This document shows positions 18,703-27,931 of a stretch of DNA of 64,000 nucleotides, piece after piece. Origin of the DNA: Actinoalloteichus_B caeruleus (GTDB taxonomy: Bacteria; Actinomycetota; Actinomycetes; Mycobacteriales; Pseudonocardiaceae); assembly GCF_000718005.1 (NCBI RefSeq), contig NZ_JODV01000012.1. One strand, written 5' to 3'. A model generated the notes under the pieces. It was given only the letters and a program-made list of their open reading frames with translations. It was not told where the DNA came from and ran no database searches. Position 1 is the stretch's first letter; the number at the start of each line of letters is the position of its first letter. Both the position numbers and the translations under genes were made by a program.

Positions 18703-20349
18703 TCACCCCTCACCGCCCTCGGCGACGAAACCGGCCTCCCGGAAACGCATCAACCCGTCCGGGTACACGCGGACACCGGCGAGGTCGGTGCTGTGCGCGG
18801 CGTAGAGCCGTTCCCGGTACAGGTAGATGATGTTGTTGAAGTCGCGCAGCCGAGGCACGAGTTCGGAGTACAGGTCCCGACGCCGCTCCGGATCGGTCTC
18901 CTCGGCGGCCTCGCGGATCAGCTCGTCGGTCTCCGGCGTGAAGTGGCCGCTGTAGTTGTTCGCGCCGCTGCGCACGTGGAACGACCCGATGTTGCCGTCG
19001 GGGTCGGGTCGACCGGACCAGCCGGAGATGTAGGTCTGGAAGTTCCCGGACTGGGCTTCGGCGATGCTGGCGGCGAACTCGGTGGGGCGGAGCCGGACCT
19101 GGAACCCGGCCTCGGCGGCCATCGCCTGGATGACCTGCCCGAGCCGCAGGGTGAGCGGTTCGTTGCTGATCATCAGTTCGACGGGGACGGGGGTCTGGAC
19201 CCCCGCCTCGGCGAGCAGTTCCCTGGCCCGGTCCGGGTCGTGCTCCGGGCAGGCCTGCGTCTCCTCCGTGGCGAACTCGCTGGAGGGCGGGATGGGTCCG
19301 CAGGCGGGTTGGTGGAGCCCGCTGAACACGACCTCGTTGATGGTGTCGCGGTCCAACGACAGCGCCAGCGCCTGCCTCACCCTGGGGTCCTCGGCGAGCG
19401 GGCCCTCGACCTGGCCGGGTTCGGCGGTGTTGCCGTCGGTGTTCATCACGTTCACGCTCATGCCCATGTACTGGATGGAGGGCTGGTTGAGCAGTGTGAG
19501 GCCGTCCTCGTTGGACACCGCGGGCAGGTCGTCCGGGGAGACCTTCCACATCGCGTCGAGCTGGCCGGACCGCAGGTTCGCCAACCTGATGGTCGGGTCC
19601 GGGATGGGCCGGTAGACGATCCGGTCGAGGTTGACCAGGTCGGCGTCGTAGTAGTGCTCGCTGCGCTCCACGACGATCCGGTCCTGCGCCACCCGTTCGA
19701 CGAAGTGGAAGGGTCCGACGCAGACGGGGGCCTGCCCGAAGTCCTCGCCGAGTTCGTCGAGGGCGGTCGGGGACAGGATCATGCCGGCGCGGTCGGCGAG
19801 CATCGAGGTGAGGGGCGCGTAGGGCCGGTGGAGCCGCAGCCGGACGGTGTCGGCGTCGACGACCTCGACGGAGCGGACGCTCTCCAGCTCGGTGGCCCGG
19901 CGGGACGCGGGCATCTCCCGGTGCCGGTCCAGGCTCCGCTTCACCGCGTGGGCGTCGAGTGCGGTGCCGTCGTTGAACAGCAGGTCGCGCCGCAGCGGGA
20001 TGGTGACGTCGAGCCCGTCGTCGGAGATCTCGGGCAGGTCGGCCGCCAGTTGCGGGACGATCTCCAGGTTCTCCCCGACATCGTAGAGCTTCTCGCAAAC
20101 GCTCGTGTAGACCTGGCGACCGACGAGGGTGCTGGACAACGTGGGGTCGAGTGCGTCGGGGTCGGCGTCGAGCGCCACCGAGATCTCCCCGCCCTTCCGG
20201 ACGGGCAGGTCGACTCCGCTGCGCTCCTCGTTGACGACCGTCTGCGGCTCGACCAGCGGAGCGCAGCCGCCGAGCACGAGTCCGGCCGTGGTGACGACCC
20301 CCAGGGTCCGCCATCGGCCGGGACGCCCGTTCGGGCTTGACCAGGGCAC
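18703..20349 (-). CDS. Peptide ABC importer substrate-binding lipoprotein (SBP family 5)
   Basis: Extracytoplasmic solute receptor for peptides, 548 residues. The N-terminus has a short basic region, a hydrophobic stretch and a lipobox (LVLGGC), so the mature protein should be lipid-anchored at the Cys near residue 29. The family 5 (DppA/OppA) core follows, with DPDALDPTLS, AHAVKRSLDRH, and a C-terminal PDGLMRFREAGF. The GTG at 20349 has a purine-rich GAGGTGAGGGG upstream. It is 97 bp downstream of the gamma-glutamyltransferase gene. This context suggests gamma-glutamyl or glutathione-like peptides as substrates, which is inference. Confidence 0.94.
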   Translation of the reverse strand: MPWSSPNGRPGRWRTLGVVTTAGLVLGGCAPLVEPQTVVNEERSGVDLPVRKGGEISVALDADPDALDPTLSSTLVGRQVYTSVCEKLYDVGENLEIVPQLAADLPEISDDGLDVTIPLRRDLLFNDGTALDAHAVKRSLDRHREMPASRRATELESVRSVEVVDADTVRLRLHRPYAPLTSMLADRAGMILSPTALDELGEDFGQAPVCVGPFHFVERVAQDRIVVERSEHYYDADLVNLDRIVYRPIPDPTIRLANLRSGQLDAMWKVSPDDLPAVSNEDGLTLLNQPSIQYMGMSVNVMNTDGNTAEPGQVEGPLAEDPRVRQALALSLDRDTINEVVFSGLHQPACGPIPPSSEFATEETQACPEHDPDRARELLAEAGVQTPVPVELMISNEPLTLRLGQVIQAMAAEAGFQVRLRPTEFAASIAEAQSGNFQTYISGWSGRPDPDGNIGSFHVRSGANNYSGHFTPETDELIREAAEETDPERRRDLYSELVPRLRDFNNIIYLYRERLYAAHSTDLAGVRVYPDGLMRFREAGFVAEGGEG

Positions 20350-20446
20350 GCGCCCCTCACCTCACTTTCCGTTCCGTCGTTCGGCCCGTACCACCGGGGC
20401 GCCGGGGGCCACGGGCCGAACGTCCTGTCTGCCTGTTCTCCGGCGG

Positions 20447-22243
20447 TCAGCGCCCCACCGCGTAGCCCTGCATCCCCCGGGGGTTGCCACCGGCGAGCAG
20501 CACGCCGGTCTCCGGGTCCCGGGCCACGGCGCACAGCCGGCCCTCGGACCAGGGGCCGCCGACGGTGACGTCGTGGCCCCGTCGGCGGAGCTCGGCGATG
20601 GCCGCCTCACCGAGGCGGGACTCGACGGTGACGCTGCCGGGCCGCATCCCCCGGGGGTAGAAGGAGCTGGGGAAGCTGTCGGTGTGCCAGTTCGGGGCGT
20701 CGATGGCGCCCTGCAGGTCCAGCCCGCCCCGCACCGGCCGCCGCAGCGCGACGGCGAGGAAGAAGTGCAGGCTCCACTGGTCCTGCTGGTCGCCACCCGG
20801 CGTGCCGAAGGCCATGACCGGCACGTCGTCCCGCAGCGCGAGGGAGGGGGTGAGGGTGGTGCGGGGGCGCCGCCCGGGGGTCAGGGAATTGGGCAGCCCG
20901 GGTTCGAGCCACGCCATCTGGAGCCGGGTCCCGAGTGGGAACCCGAGGCTGGGGACGACCGGGTTGGACTGGAGCCAGCCGCCGCTCGGCGTCGCGGCGA
21001 CCATGTTGCCCCACCGGTCGACGACGTCGAGGTGGCAGGTGTCGCCCCTGGTGACGCCGGTGTCGGCGACGGTGGGTTCCCCCACGCCCGCTCCGGCGTC
21101 GCCGGCGGCGACGTCGGGCACCCCGGCGGCGACCTTGCGCACGTGTTCGCCGAGGACCGGCCGTCGGCCGCCCGGGCTGCCGGGCCGCAGCTCGAACGAG
21201 GCGGTCTCCCCGACGAGGGCGCGGCGTTCGGCGTTGTACCCGGGCGAGAGGAGCTCGGCCAGGGGCACCTCCGCGGCATCCCCGTACCAGGCCTCGCGGT
21301 CGGCCATCGCGAGTTTGGTGCCCTCGACGAGCACGTGGTGGTAGTCGGGACCGTCATAGGTGAGGTCCTCGGGCAGCAGTGCCAGCTGCTGGAGGAAGGC
21401 GGGGCCCTGGCTCCAGGGACCGGCCTTGCACACGGTCCACCCGTTCCACTCGTGGGCGACGGGGTCCTCGTAGCCGACCTCGAAGGCGGCGAGGTCGGAG
21501 CCGGTCAGCGTCCCGCCGTGCCGTTCTCCGGAGCTGTCCATGGTGGGGGTGGCGGCCTGTTCGGCCAGCGCCTCGGCGATGAAGCCCTCCCGCCACACGC
21601 GGCGCGCCGCCTCGATCTGGGTTTCCCGCCCGGTGCCCGCCGCCTCCGATTCGGCCACCAGACGCCGCCAGGTCGACGCGAGGGCGGGGTTGCGCAGCAG
21701 TTCCCCGGGGCGGGGCGACCGTCCGCCCCGCAGGTAGACCTCCGCGGACGTCGTCCACTCGGTCTCGAAGAGCTCGCGGACCGTCTCGACGGTGGCGCCC
21801 ACCCGGTCGACCGCGGGGTGGCCGTGCTCGGCGTAGCCGATCGCGTACTTCAGGACGTCGGCGAGGCTTCGGGTGCCGTGGTCCCGCAGCAGCACCATCC
21901 AGGCGTCGAAGGCGGCGGGCACGGCGGCCGCCAGGGGGCCCGTTCCCGGCACCAGGTCCAGCCCGAGGGACGTGTAGTGCTCGATGGTCGCGCCCTGGGG
22001 AGCGGGGCCCTGACCGGCGAGGACCTGGGGGCGCCCTCCGGCGGGCGCGAGGATGATCGGCACCTCACCCGCGGGGCCGTTGAGGTGTGGTTCGACGACG
22101 TGGAGCACGAAACCCGCCGCCACGGCGGCGTCGAAGGCGTTGCCGCCGTCCTCGAGCACGGCCATCGCGGAGGCCGAGGCGAGCCAGTGGGTCGAGGACA
22201 CCATGCCGTGCGTGCCCTGCAGCGTCGGTCTCGTCGTGAACAC
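20447..22243 (-). CDS. Gamma-glutamyltransferase family protein (Ntn hydrolase)
   Basis: Autoprocessing N-terminal-nucleophile hydrolase that cleaves or transfers gamma-glutamyl groups from glutathione-like peptides. The 598-residue product has MVSSTHWLASASAMAVLEDGGNAFDAAVA-type N-terminal sequence and the processing site G-D-T-C-H-L-D, where Thr402 would become the nucleophile of the small subunit, followed by VVDRWGNMVAATPSGG. No signal peptide is seen, so it is probably cytosolic, like the YwrD branch. The frame extends to 22675, but the first 144 codons are Arg/Pro-rich. The GTG at 22243 has AAGGAG eight bases upstream and starts at the conserved domain. It heads the peptide-importer operon. 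Confidence 0.92.
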   Translation of the reverse strand: MFTTRPTLQGTHGMVSSTHWLASASAMAVLEDGGNAFDAAVAAGFVLHVVEPHLNGPAGEVPIILAPAGGRPQVLAGQGPAPQGATIEHYTSLGLDLVPGTGPLAAAVPAAFDAWMVLLRDHGTRSLADVLKYAIGYAEHGHPAVDRVGATVETVRELFETEWTTSAEVYLRGGRSPRPGELLRNPALASTWRRLVAESEAAGTGRETQIEAARRVWREGFIAEALAEQAATPTMDSSGERHGGTLTGSDLAAFEVGYEDPVAHEWNGWTVCKAGPWSQGPAFLQQLALLPEDLTYDGPDYHHVLVEGTKLAMADREAWYGDAAEVPLAELLSPGYNAERRALVGETASFELRPGSPGGRRPVLGEHVRKVAAGVPDVAAGDAGAGVGEPTVADTGVTRGDTCHLDVVDRWGNMVAATPSGGWLQSNPVVPSLGFPLGTRLQMAWLEPGLPNSLTPGRRPRTTLTPSLALRDDVPVMAFGTPGGDQQDQWSLHFFLAVALRRPVRGGLDLQGAIDAPNWHTDSFPSSFYPRGMRPGSVTVESRLGEAAIAELRRRGHDVTVGGPWSEGRLCAVARDPETGVLLAGGNPRGMQGYAVGR

Positions 22244-22780
22244 CTGGTCGGCTCCTTCGTGGTGCGGGGGTGGGGGACGGCTGGTCCACCGGGTCGCGCG
22301 AACCCGTCCGGTCGGGGGCGGGGTCCGCGTCGTCGAGCATCGCCGGAACACCCCCGCCAAGAACAGGGGTGGGTTCGGGTGCCGCGGACGCCGGCGCCGG
22401 TGCCCGTCGGGTCGCGACGGCGTTGGTGCGCTGACGGCTCGGGTGGGGTGGCACCCGTCAGACGCCGTCGTCCGCCGTGTCGGACACCGTTCGCCTCCGG
22501 GTGGGCGGCGGGCGCGCCGTCCGGTCGGCGTCGCGGGCCACCGGAACCGTGCGCGGGGTCTCCGATCACGTGTTCCCACATCCCGTAGCGGACTCGACAC
22601 CGACTGGATTGGTACATTGGTAGGACCAGTTGGCGAGCGAGCGTACTCCACTTCGGGGCGGTTCCGAAGAGCCAACAGCAGACGGATTACCGACCTGTCA
22701 GCGCTCTGTTACGGCGAGGTTGCGCCGCGCCGGGGGACGGTAGCGTCCGGCGCACCGGTCAACTCTGGGGGAGCGTGAGG
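22244..22780. other. Divergent promoter region between ggt operon and GntR gene
   Basis: About 530 bp. It contains the palindromic GntR-type operator at 22616-22630 and the ribosome binding sites of both flanking genes. AT-richer sequence near 22560-22700 fits a promoter zone. No coding sequence is supported. Confidence 0.65.
22616..22630. promoter_or_regulatory. Putative FadR-subfamily GntR operator
   Basis: ATTGGTAGGACCAGT is an inverted repeat (TGGT-N3-ACCA) that extends to ATTGGT/ACCAGT with one mismatch. This is the half-site and spacing used by FadR/PdhR-type GntR regulators. It lies between the divergent ggt operon and the GntR gene, so it probably controls both. The effector is unknown. 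Confidence 0.65.
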
Positions 22781-23506
22781 ATGGACTGGCACCGCCTGCG
22801 GCGCCCGAGCCTGTCGAGGCCGGACACCCTGGCCATCGACATCGAACGCCTGATCCTGACCGGAAGCCTCCGGCCGGGTGACCGGGTGCCGGCGGAGCGC
22901 GAACTGGCCGAGGCCCTGGGGGTGTCCCGGGGCTCGGTCCGCGAGGCGCTGCGGGACCTGGCCTCGCGGGGTCTGGTCGCGCGCCGGCCCGGTTCCGGCA
23001 CCGTGGTCCTCGACCCGACGGCGAGCCGCTTCGGGGAGCTGCTGGCCTCCGGGCTTGACGCCGAGCGGATCGAACTGCTCCAGGTCATGGAGGTGCGGGC
23101 GTGCGTGGAGCCGCCGGTGGCGGCGCGGGCGGCGCTGCGGGCCACTCCGGCGAACGTGGCCCAGCTCGCGGGGCTGGTGGACGAGATGACGCGGGACCCC
23201 ACGCCGACCGGGTTCGCCGATCTCGACCGCACCTTCCACCGGGCGATCGCCCAGTACACACACAACCCGCTGCTGGTGCGGCTGCTGGACCGCGTGCACG
23301 AGATCACCGAGGCCAGCAGGGACGAGGCCCTCGTGTCGGCGGCGCGGCGCCGGTCCTCCATCGAGGAGCACCGGGAGATCCTGCGGGCGATCGAACGGCA
23401 CGACCCGGAGGGGGCGAGTGCCGCCACCGCCGCCCACATCGACTCGGTGCTGCGGCGGATCACCGCCACCTCGGAGGACGCGGGCCCGGTTCCGTCCGGG
23501 TCCTGA
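22781..23506 (+). CDS. GntR-family transcriptional regulator (FadR/FCD subfamily)
   Basis: DNA-binding regulator of 241 residues. The N-terminal winged helix has the GntR pattern (GDRVPAERELAEALGVSRGSVREALRDLASRGLVARRPGSGT). The C-terminal all-helical FCD domain carries the metal/effector-site residues typical of the family (D..FH..I, H...I). The ATG at 22781 is placed seven bases after GGGGGAG. A GTG at 22775 is only one base from that sequence and is less likely. It is transcribed divergently from the ggt-importer operon across a matching operator, so it is the likely local regulator. Confidence 0.9.
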   Translation: MDWHRLRRPSLSRPDTLAIDIERLILTGSLRPGDRVPAERELAEALGVSRGSVREALRDLASRGLVARRPGSGTVVLDPTASRFGELLASGLDAERIELLQVMEVRACVEPPVAARAALRATPANVAQLAGLVDEMTRDPTPTGFADLDRTFHRAIAQYTHNPLLVRLLDRVHEITEASRDEALVSAARRRSSIEEHREILRAIERHDPEGASAATAAHIDSVLRRITATSEDAGPVPSGS

Positions 23507-23891
23507 CCCGACCGGGGAGGTCGCGTCGGGGTGCCCGTTGGGCCGCTCGCCGACCCGGCCCACGAGCCGGGGAGGCATCCCCACTCGCCCCGGGCTGGTC
23601 CGGTCCGGGGAACGGGTGCGCTGGCGGTCGACCCTCCGCCGCGAGACGAGGGCCGGGTTCGGGCAGTGGTCGCTTCTCCGTGATCCTGGTGGGGCGTGGT
23701 GCGCGAGGACACACGGGGTTGATTTCACTAGACACTGAAGAGACAGGGATTATCGACCATTCGGGGGCGCGGTCGGCATTCGAGGTCACGCGCGGGACGT
23801 CCGGCCGGCCACCCGGTGGAACGCCGGATGCGGGCCGGGAACCCGCTCCCGGCGGTGTCCCCCGACTGGCGGCACCGGCCCCCGGATCCGG
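23507..23891. other. Intergenic region between convergent GntR and hydrolase genes
   Basis: About 385 bp with no supported gene. A short AT-rich patch is at about 23700-23760. A GC hairpin near 23834-23853 is listed as a terminator candidate. Confidence 0.6.
23834..23853 (-). terminator. Hairpin downstream of the alpha/beta hydrolase gene
   Basis: GCCGGGA (23834-23840) and TCCCGGC (23847-23853) form a perfect 7-bp stem with a 6-base loop, about 40 bp after the hydrolase stop on the minus strand. Confidence 0.45.
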
Positions 23892-24707
23892 TCAGCGCAC
23901 GCGGCGCTCGGCGAAGAACGAGACCAACTCGGCGTTGACCGCCTCCGGTCGCTCCAGGTACCCGTAGTGGCCGGAGTCGGCCAACTCGACGTACCGGGCG
24001 GCCGGAATGGCGTCGGCGACCTCCCGGCACAGGTGCGGCGGGAGGACGAGGTCGTCGGCGAAACCGATCACCAGCGTGGGCGTGGTGATCGACCGGTAGG
24101 CGGCCAGCCGGTCCGGGATGATGTCGAGGTCCAACTGCGCCCGGTAGCCCTTGGAGTGTTCGGCGGGCACCATCTCGAAGATGTCCAGCCAGTCCTGGCA
24201 CTTCCGGTCGTCGTTCAGGGTTGCCGGTGAGAGCACCTGCATGGCGCGGATCGAGGCCGCGTAGCGGGCCGGCAGCTCGACTCCGCTGTCCACCTGCTCC
24301 CGTTCCGCCAGGGCCGCGAACCGCCGCATGACGTCGGTCCGGCCCCGGGTGGCCATCAGCACCGCCTGGCTGACCAGGTCCGCCCTGGTCACCAGGAGTT
24401 CCTGGACGACGTGGGCTCCCATCGAGGTGCCCACCAGCCGACAGGGCCCGAGCCCGAGGTGCTCGATGAGCCCGACCGTGTCGGCGACCAGGTCCTCGAC
24501 GGTGAACCCGACCAGGTCGCGGGTGCTGGCCGAACTACCCCGGTTGTCGAAGGTGATGACCCGGTACCCCGCCGACACCAGGGCGGGCACCTGGTGCAGG
24601 TGCCAGGCCCGCCCGGTCGAACCGGACCCCATGACGAGCACGACGGGCTCGCCGTCTCCGACATCCTCGTACTGGACGCGGATGCCGTTGATGTCCGCGG
24701 TCGACAT
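23892..24707 (-). CDS. Alpha/beta-hydrolase fold protein
   Basis: Predicted cytosolic alpha/beta hydrolase of 271 residues. The nucleophile elbow is GTSMG (Ser95), the acid is in GFADDLVLP (Asp218 or Asp219) and the base is His247 in DSGHYG. An oxyanion-type GSGST follows strand 3. Such enzymes hydrolyse esters or lactones; in biosynthetic clusters they often act as thioesterase-like editing enzymes, but the substrate here is unknown. It lies 94 bp downstream of the class III aminotransferase on the same strand and may be co-transcribed with it. Confidence 0.9.
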   Translation of the reverse strand: MSTADINGIRVQYEDVGDGEPVVLVMGSGSTGRAWHLHQVPALVSAGYRVITFDNRGSSASTRDLVGFTVEDLVADTVGLIEHLGLGPCRLVGTSMGAHVVQELLVTRADLVSQAVLMATRGRTDVMRRFAALAEREQVDSGVELPARYAASIRAMQVLSPATLNDDRKCQDWLDIFEMVPAEHSKGYRAQLDLDIIPDRLAAYRSITTPTLVIGFADDLVLPPHLCREVADAIPAARYVELADSGHYGYLERPEAVNAELVSFFAERRVR

Positions 24708-24801
24708 GCCCTACCCCTGTCTGTCGTGATCTGGTCGGCCGCCGCCTCCGGTGGCGGCGGCGACGGCGGCGGCCCCGTCGGCCCGCCCGGTCCGGGCGTT
24801 G

Positions 24802-26139
24802 TCAGCCCACCAGGGCGTCGGTGACCGCGAGGGCCTCGTCGAGGGCCTTGAGCCCCAGCGCCAGCTCCTCCTCGCTGATCACCAGCGGAGGGGCGAGGTG
24901 CAGCCTGTTCATGTTCACGAAGGGCCAGACCCCGTTCGCCCGCATGGCCGCGGCCAGCTGGTTCATCGGGGCCGCGTCGGCGCCGCTGGCGTTGAACGGC
25001 ACCAGGGGTTCCCGGGTGTCCCTGTCCCGCACCAGCTCCACCGCCCAGAACAGGCCCCGCCCACGCACGTGCCCGACGGAGGGGTGGCGCTCGGCGAGCT
25101 CCCGCAGCGCCGGTTCCACGACCTCCGAACCCAGGCGCCGCACCCGGCGCAGCAGGTCGGTCTCCTCGAACACCTGGATGGAGGCGACCCCGGCGGCGCA
25201 GGCGAGTGGATGGCCCGAGTAGGTCAGTCCGCCCGGGTAGGCCCGGTCGGTGAACGTGTCCGCGATCCGCCGTGAGATGACCACGCCACCCAGTGGGACG
25301 TAACCGGAATTGACCCCCTTGGCGAAGGTGATCAGGTCCGGGGTGACGTCCCAGGCGTCCACCGCGAACCACTCCCCGACCCGGCCGAACCCGACCATCA
25401 CCTCGTCGGAGATGAGCAGGATGCCGTGCCGGTCGCAGAGTTCCCGCACTCCCGCCAGGTACCCCGGCGGGGGGACGAGCACGCCGTTGGTGCCCACGAC
25501 CGGTTCGAGCAGGACGGCGGCCACCGTGTCCGGTCCCTCGAACTGGATGACCTCGGCGAGGTGGCGCAGCGCGCGGTCGCTCTCCTCCTCCTCGGTGGTG
25601 GCGTGGAACGCGGACCGGTAGAGGTGCGGGCCGAAGAAGCGCGCGACGCCGGGCACACCGGGCTCGTTCGCCCACCGCCTCGGGTCCCCGGTCAACGTGA
25701 TGGAGCCGGCGGTCGCCCCGTGGTAGGAGCGGTAGGCCGAGAGGACCTTGTGGCGCCCGGTGTGCAGCCTGGCCATCCGCACCGCGTGCTCGACGGCCTC
25801 CGTGCCACCGTTGGTGAAGAACACCGCGTCGAGGTCCCCCGGCGCGCGTTCGACGATGAGTCGGGCCAGGGTGGACCGCGTCTCGTTGCCGAACTGCGGC
25901 GCGACGGTGCAGAGCCGCTCGGCCTGGTCGCGGATGGCGGCCACGACCCTGGGATGTTGGTGGCCGAGGTTCACGTTGACCAGTTGGGAGGCGAGGTCCA
26001 GGTACCGGTTCCCGTCGTGGTCCCAGAACCAGCACCCCTCGCCGCCGGCGATGGGCAACGGGTTCACCGACCCCTGCGCCGACCAGGAGTGGAAGACGTG
26101 GTCGCGCTCGGCGGCGGAGATCTCGGCGGCGTCGCTCAT
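24802..26139 (-). CDS. Class III PLP-dependent aminotransferase
   Basis: Aspartate-aminotransferase-fold enzyme of 445 residues, transferring amino groups to or from an aldehyde or keto acid, usually at an omega position. It has the PLP-phosphate loop (FTNGGTEAVEHA), the PLP-pyridine Asp246 in ISDEVMVGFGRVG, and the Schiff-base Lys274 in TFAKGVNSG. The ATG at 26139 starts the conserved N-terminal region, and AAGGGG lies about ten bases upstream. The open frame reaches 26433, but the extension is low-complexity. The specific substrate is not clear; omega-amino-acid:pyruvate or taurine-type enzymes look closest. Probably co-transcribed with the alpha/beta hydrolase. Confidence 0.92.
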   Translation of the reverse strand: MSDAAEISAAERDHVFHSWSAQGSVNPLPIAGGEGCWFWDHDGNRYLDLASQLVNVNLGHQHPRVVAAIRDQAERLCTVAPQFGNETRSTLARLIVERAPGDLDAVFFTNGGTEAVEHAVRMARLHTGRHKVLSAYRSYHGATAGSITLTGDPRRWANEPGVPGVARFFGPHLYRSAFHATTEEEESDRALRHLAEVIQFEGPDTVAAVLLEPVVGTNGVLVPPPGYLAGVRELCDRHGILLISDEVMVGFGRVGEWFAVDAWDVTPDLITFAKGVNSGYVPLGGVVISRRIADTFTDRAYPGGLTYSGHPLACAAGVASIQVFEETDLLRRVRRLGSEVVEPALRELAERHPSVGHVRGRGLFWAVELVRDRDTREPLVPFNASGADAAPMNQLAAAMRANGVWPFVNMNRLHLAPPLVISEEELALGLKALDEALAVTDALVG

Positions 26140-26398
26140 GCCCTTGCGGCCCCTTCTCGCGGTGTCCGTGGAGGTCGGTCCCGAGGTGACCGACGGGTCA
26201 CCCCGGGACCGACTCCCAGTGTGCCCCGGAGCCCGGTCGTCCCGTTCGGGAGGCCGAGGGCGGACCCGGAGGCCCCGCGCCCGGGAGGGCGCGGGCGTAC
26301 GCCGAGCCGGGGTGGATGGTGCCGTCCCGGCACTGGTCCGGTCCGGGACCGCCGGGGCGGACCCGGACGTCCCCCGGTGAACCCCCGTCCGGACCTCG

Positions 26399-26626
26399 TC
26401 AGTCGCCGGAGCTCCCGGCCCCCTCCATCTCACGGACGAGGCTCCTGGGGCGCATGTCAGTCCAGTTCTCCTCGATGTAGTCGAGGCAGGACTGCCGGTC
26501 GGTCTCGGTCACCACGACGGTCCAGCCACCCGGCACCTCCGCGAACGACGGCCAGAGGGAGTACTGGCCCTCGTCGTTGATGAGCACCAGGTAGGTCGCG
26601 TCCGGATCTTCGAACGGATTGGTCAT
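26399..26626 (-). CDS. MbtH-family NRPS accessory protein
   Basis: Small cytosolic protein of 75 residues that binds NRPS adenylation domains and helps them fold and act. It shows the full MbtH signature: NPFEDPD, LVLINDEGQYSLWP, the GW of PGGWTV, and ENWTDMRPRSL near the C-terminus, with the three invariant Trp residues. The ATG at 26626 has a perfect GGAGGA seven bases upstream. The frame is open for 109 codons further upstream, but nothing there matches a known domain. No NRPS gene is in the window, so its partner is elsewhere in the genome. Confidence 0.95.
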   Translation of the reverse strand: MTNPFEDPDATYLVLINDEGQYSLWPSFAEVPGGWTVVVTETDRQSCLDYIEENWTDMRPRSLVREMEGAGSSGD

Positions 26627-27485
26627 CAGCGTTCCTCCGTCGTCCGTGCCGAGCAGTGCGATCACCCACCGGCCATCGGCTCGCGGGCCGGCCGGGAGGT
26701 CGTGTTCGGCGTCCTGTTCGTCCTCTCGAACTGCCAGCCGCGAAACGGCGGTCTCCCGGAACAACGGGTCGTCCGGTGTCGAACACGCCGATTCGCCCTG
26801 TCCCCCGTTCCGCGTGCCATTCAATTCGAGGACGATGTGGAGCGTCAAGGACTTTCGCCTCATGTTGGGAACGCTGGTCACGGCGCGAGTCCGCCGGCGA
26901 GTCGTCGGCACGGTGGAGCTCCTGACGCCCTTGGTCGGCTGGCCTGCGGGCACGTCCGCGTGCTCCCCGGGAGAGGTCCGCCGCTCCCTCCGTTGTCCAC
27001 GGGCTCAGGGCTGGTGGCTTCGCCCGGCCGCAGGACGTCACGGTCGACCGGGATGCCGGAGGTCGACTGGGACGTCGGGATCGGCAGCCCTGGTGGGCCT
27101 GGCGGGGAAGCGGCCCGCCGGGAACGGCGCCCTCGTGCTCGAACGGACCGGGGGTGCCTGCCTGGGGCGTTGGATCCGGAGCACCCGGCTGGGAGGGCAC
27201 GATCTCGGGCCGGCACCGACACGGCGCCGGCCAGGAGGAGCGGTCGTGTCACCGGCAACGGCCCACCAGAGGGGCGGGCGCCGGCGGCGCCGCTGCGCCA
27301 TCGCACCCGCACGGGGGGAAGGGAAGCGCTGACGACGGAACAGCTCCGCCTCATCGGGCCATCGCACCCGCAAGGGGGACCGGGCCCTCCGAGAAGGAGG
27401 TTTCACGGACACCTGAAGGTCCTCGTCCGGCCCGGACTGCGTTGTTAGCGTCCTTCGCAGTTTCGCCAGCCGAGGGCGACCAGGA
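26627..27485. other. Long region between mbtH and a small ORF
   Basis: About 860 bp with no convincing gene. AT-richer sequence at 26810-26880 is a plausible promoter zone for mbtH. Two imperfect 21-bp direct repeats lie at 27297-27317 and 27358-27378. The frames present are Arg/Gly/Pro-rich and show no family motifs. Confidence 0.55.
27297..27378. repeat. Pair of 21-bp direct repeats
   Basis: GCCATCGCACCCGCA followed by a base and GGGGG occurs at 27297-27317 and at 27358-27378. The copies differ at one position (C versus A) and start 61 bp apart. They could be regulator-binding sites upstream of the small ORF and the aminotransferase gene, or remnants of a duplication. Confidence 0.6.
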
Positions 27486-27635
27486 GTGGACGAGGACGAC
27501 GATGGACGGTTATCCGCGATCGAGAACACGTCGAACGAGCAGGTCGGCTCCCGCCAGCGCGCCGAGGGGAACAATGACTGGTGGATCGTTTCCCGTGGTC
27601 TGGGAAAGCTCCTGAACGAGATCCGCTCGCGGTGA
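27486..27635 (+). CDS. Possible 49-residue small protein with a TTA codon
   Basis: Candidate short gene beginning with GTG at 27486. The product starts with an acidic stretch (DEDDDGRLS) and ends in an amphipathic region (DWWIVSRGLGKLLNEIRSR). About 84% of codons end in G or C, unlike the other frames here, which are Arg-rich. One TTA codon is present; in streptomycetes such codons place genes under bldA control. GAGGG lies nine bases before the start. No family is recognised. It could be a small regulator, a leader or precursor peptide, or a chance frame. Confidence 0.3.
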   Translation: MDEDDDGRLSAIENTSNEQVGSRQRAEGNNDWWIVSRGLGKLLNEIRSR

Positions 27636-27746
27636 GAAGGATCGTTTCCCTGGGCCGTTCGGACCGGTCACGGATTCCGGGTCGCGGCGTGGGGAGCACG
27701 TGCCGCGTGGTCGATCCGCCGGCCAGACGCTGGTGACACCCAGGGG

Positions 27747-27774
27747 CCGCCCGCCGCCCGCCGCCCGCCGCCCG
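27747..27774. repeat. Heptanucleotide tandem repeat
   Basis: CCGCCCG is repeated four times in tandem, about 160 bp upstream of the branched-chain-type aminotransferase. It is intergenic, so copy-number change would affect spacing, not reading frame. Confidence 0.75.
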
Positions 27775-27931
27775 CCAGACGAGCTGATCGGACCTGGTGT
27801 CCCGGACTCCCGCGCCCACCGAGAGCTCGCGGGCCGGGACGCCGCCCCACGCGCCTTCCCGCGTCCGGCCGTGCCGTCCGGAACCGCCCGCGCGCCGCCA
27901 CCCGTCGCGGCGCCTCCGTGCTGGGAGACCG

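Noticed and set aside
22244..22675. Upstream extension of the gamma-glutamyltransferase frame
   Set aside because: The 144 extra residues are Arg/Pro-rich and unlike the family; the GTG at 22243 has a good ribosome binding site.
26627..26953. Upstream in-frame extension of mbtH
   Set aside because: The frame is open and its codon use is fair, but no domain is recognised and MbtH has a perfect GGAGGA at its own ATG.
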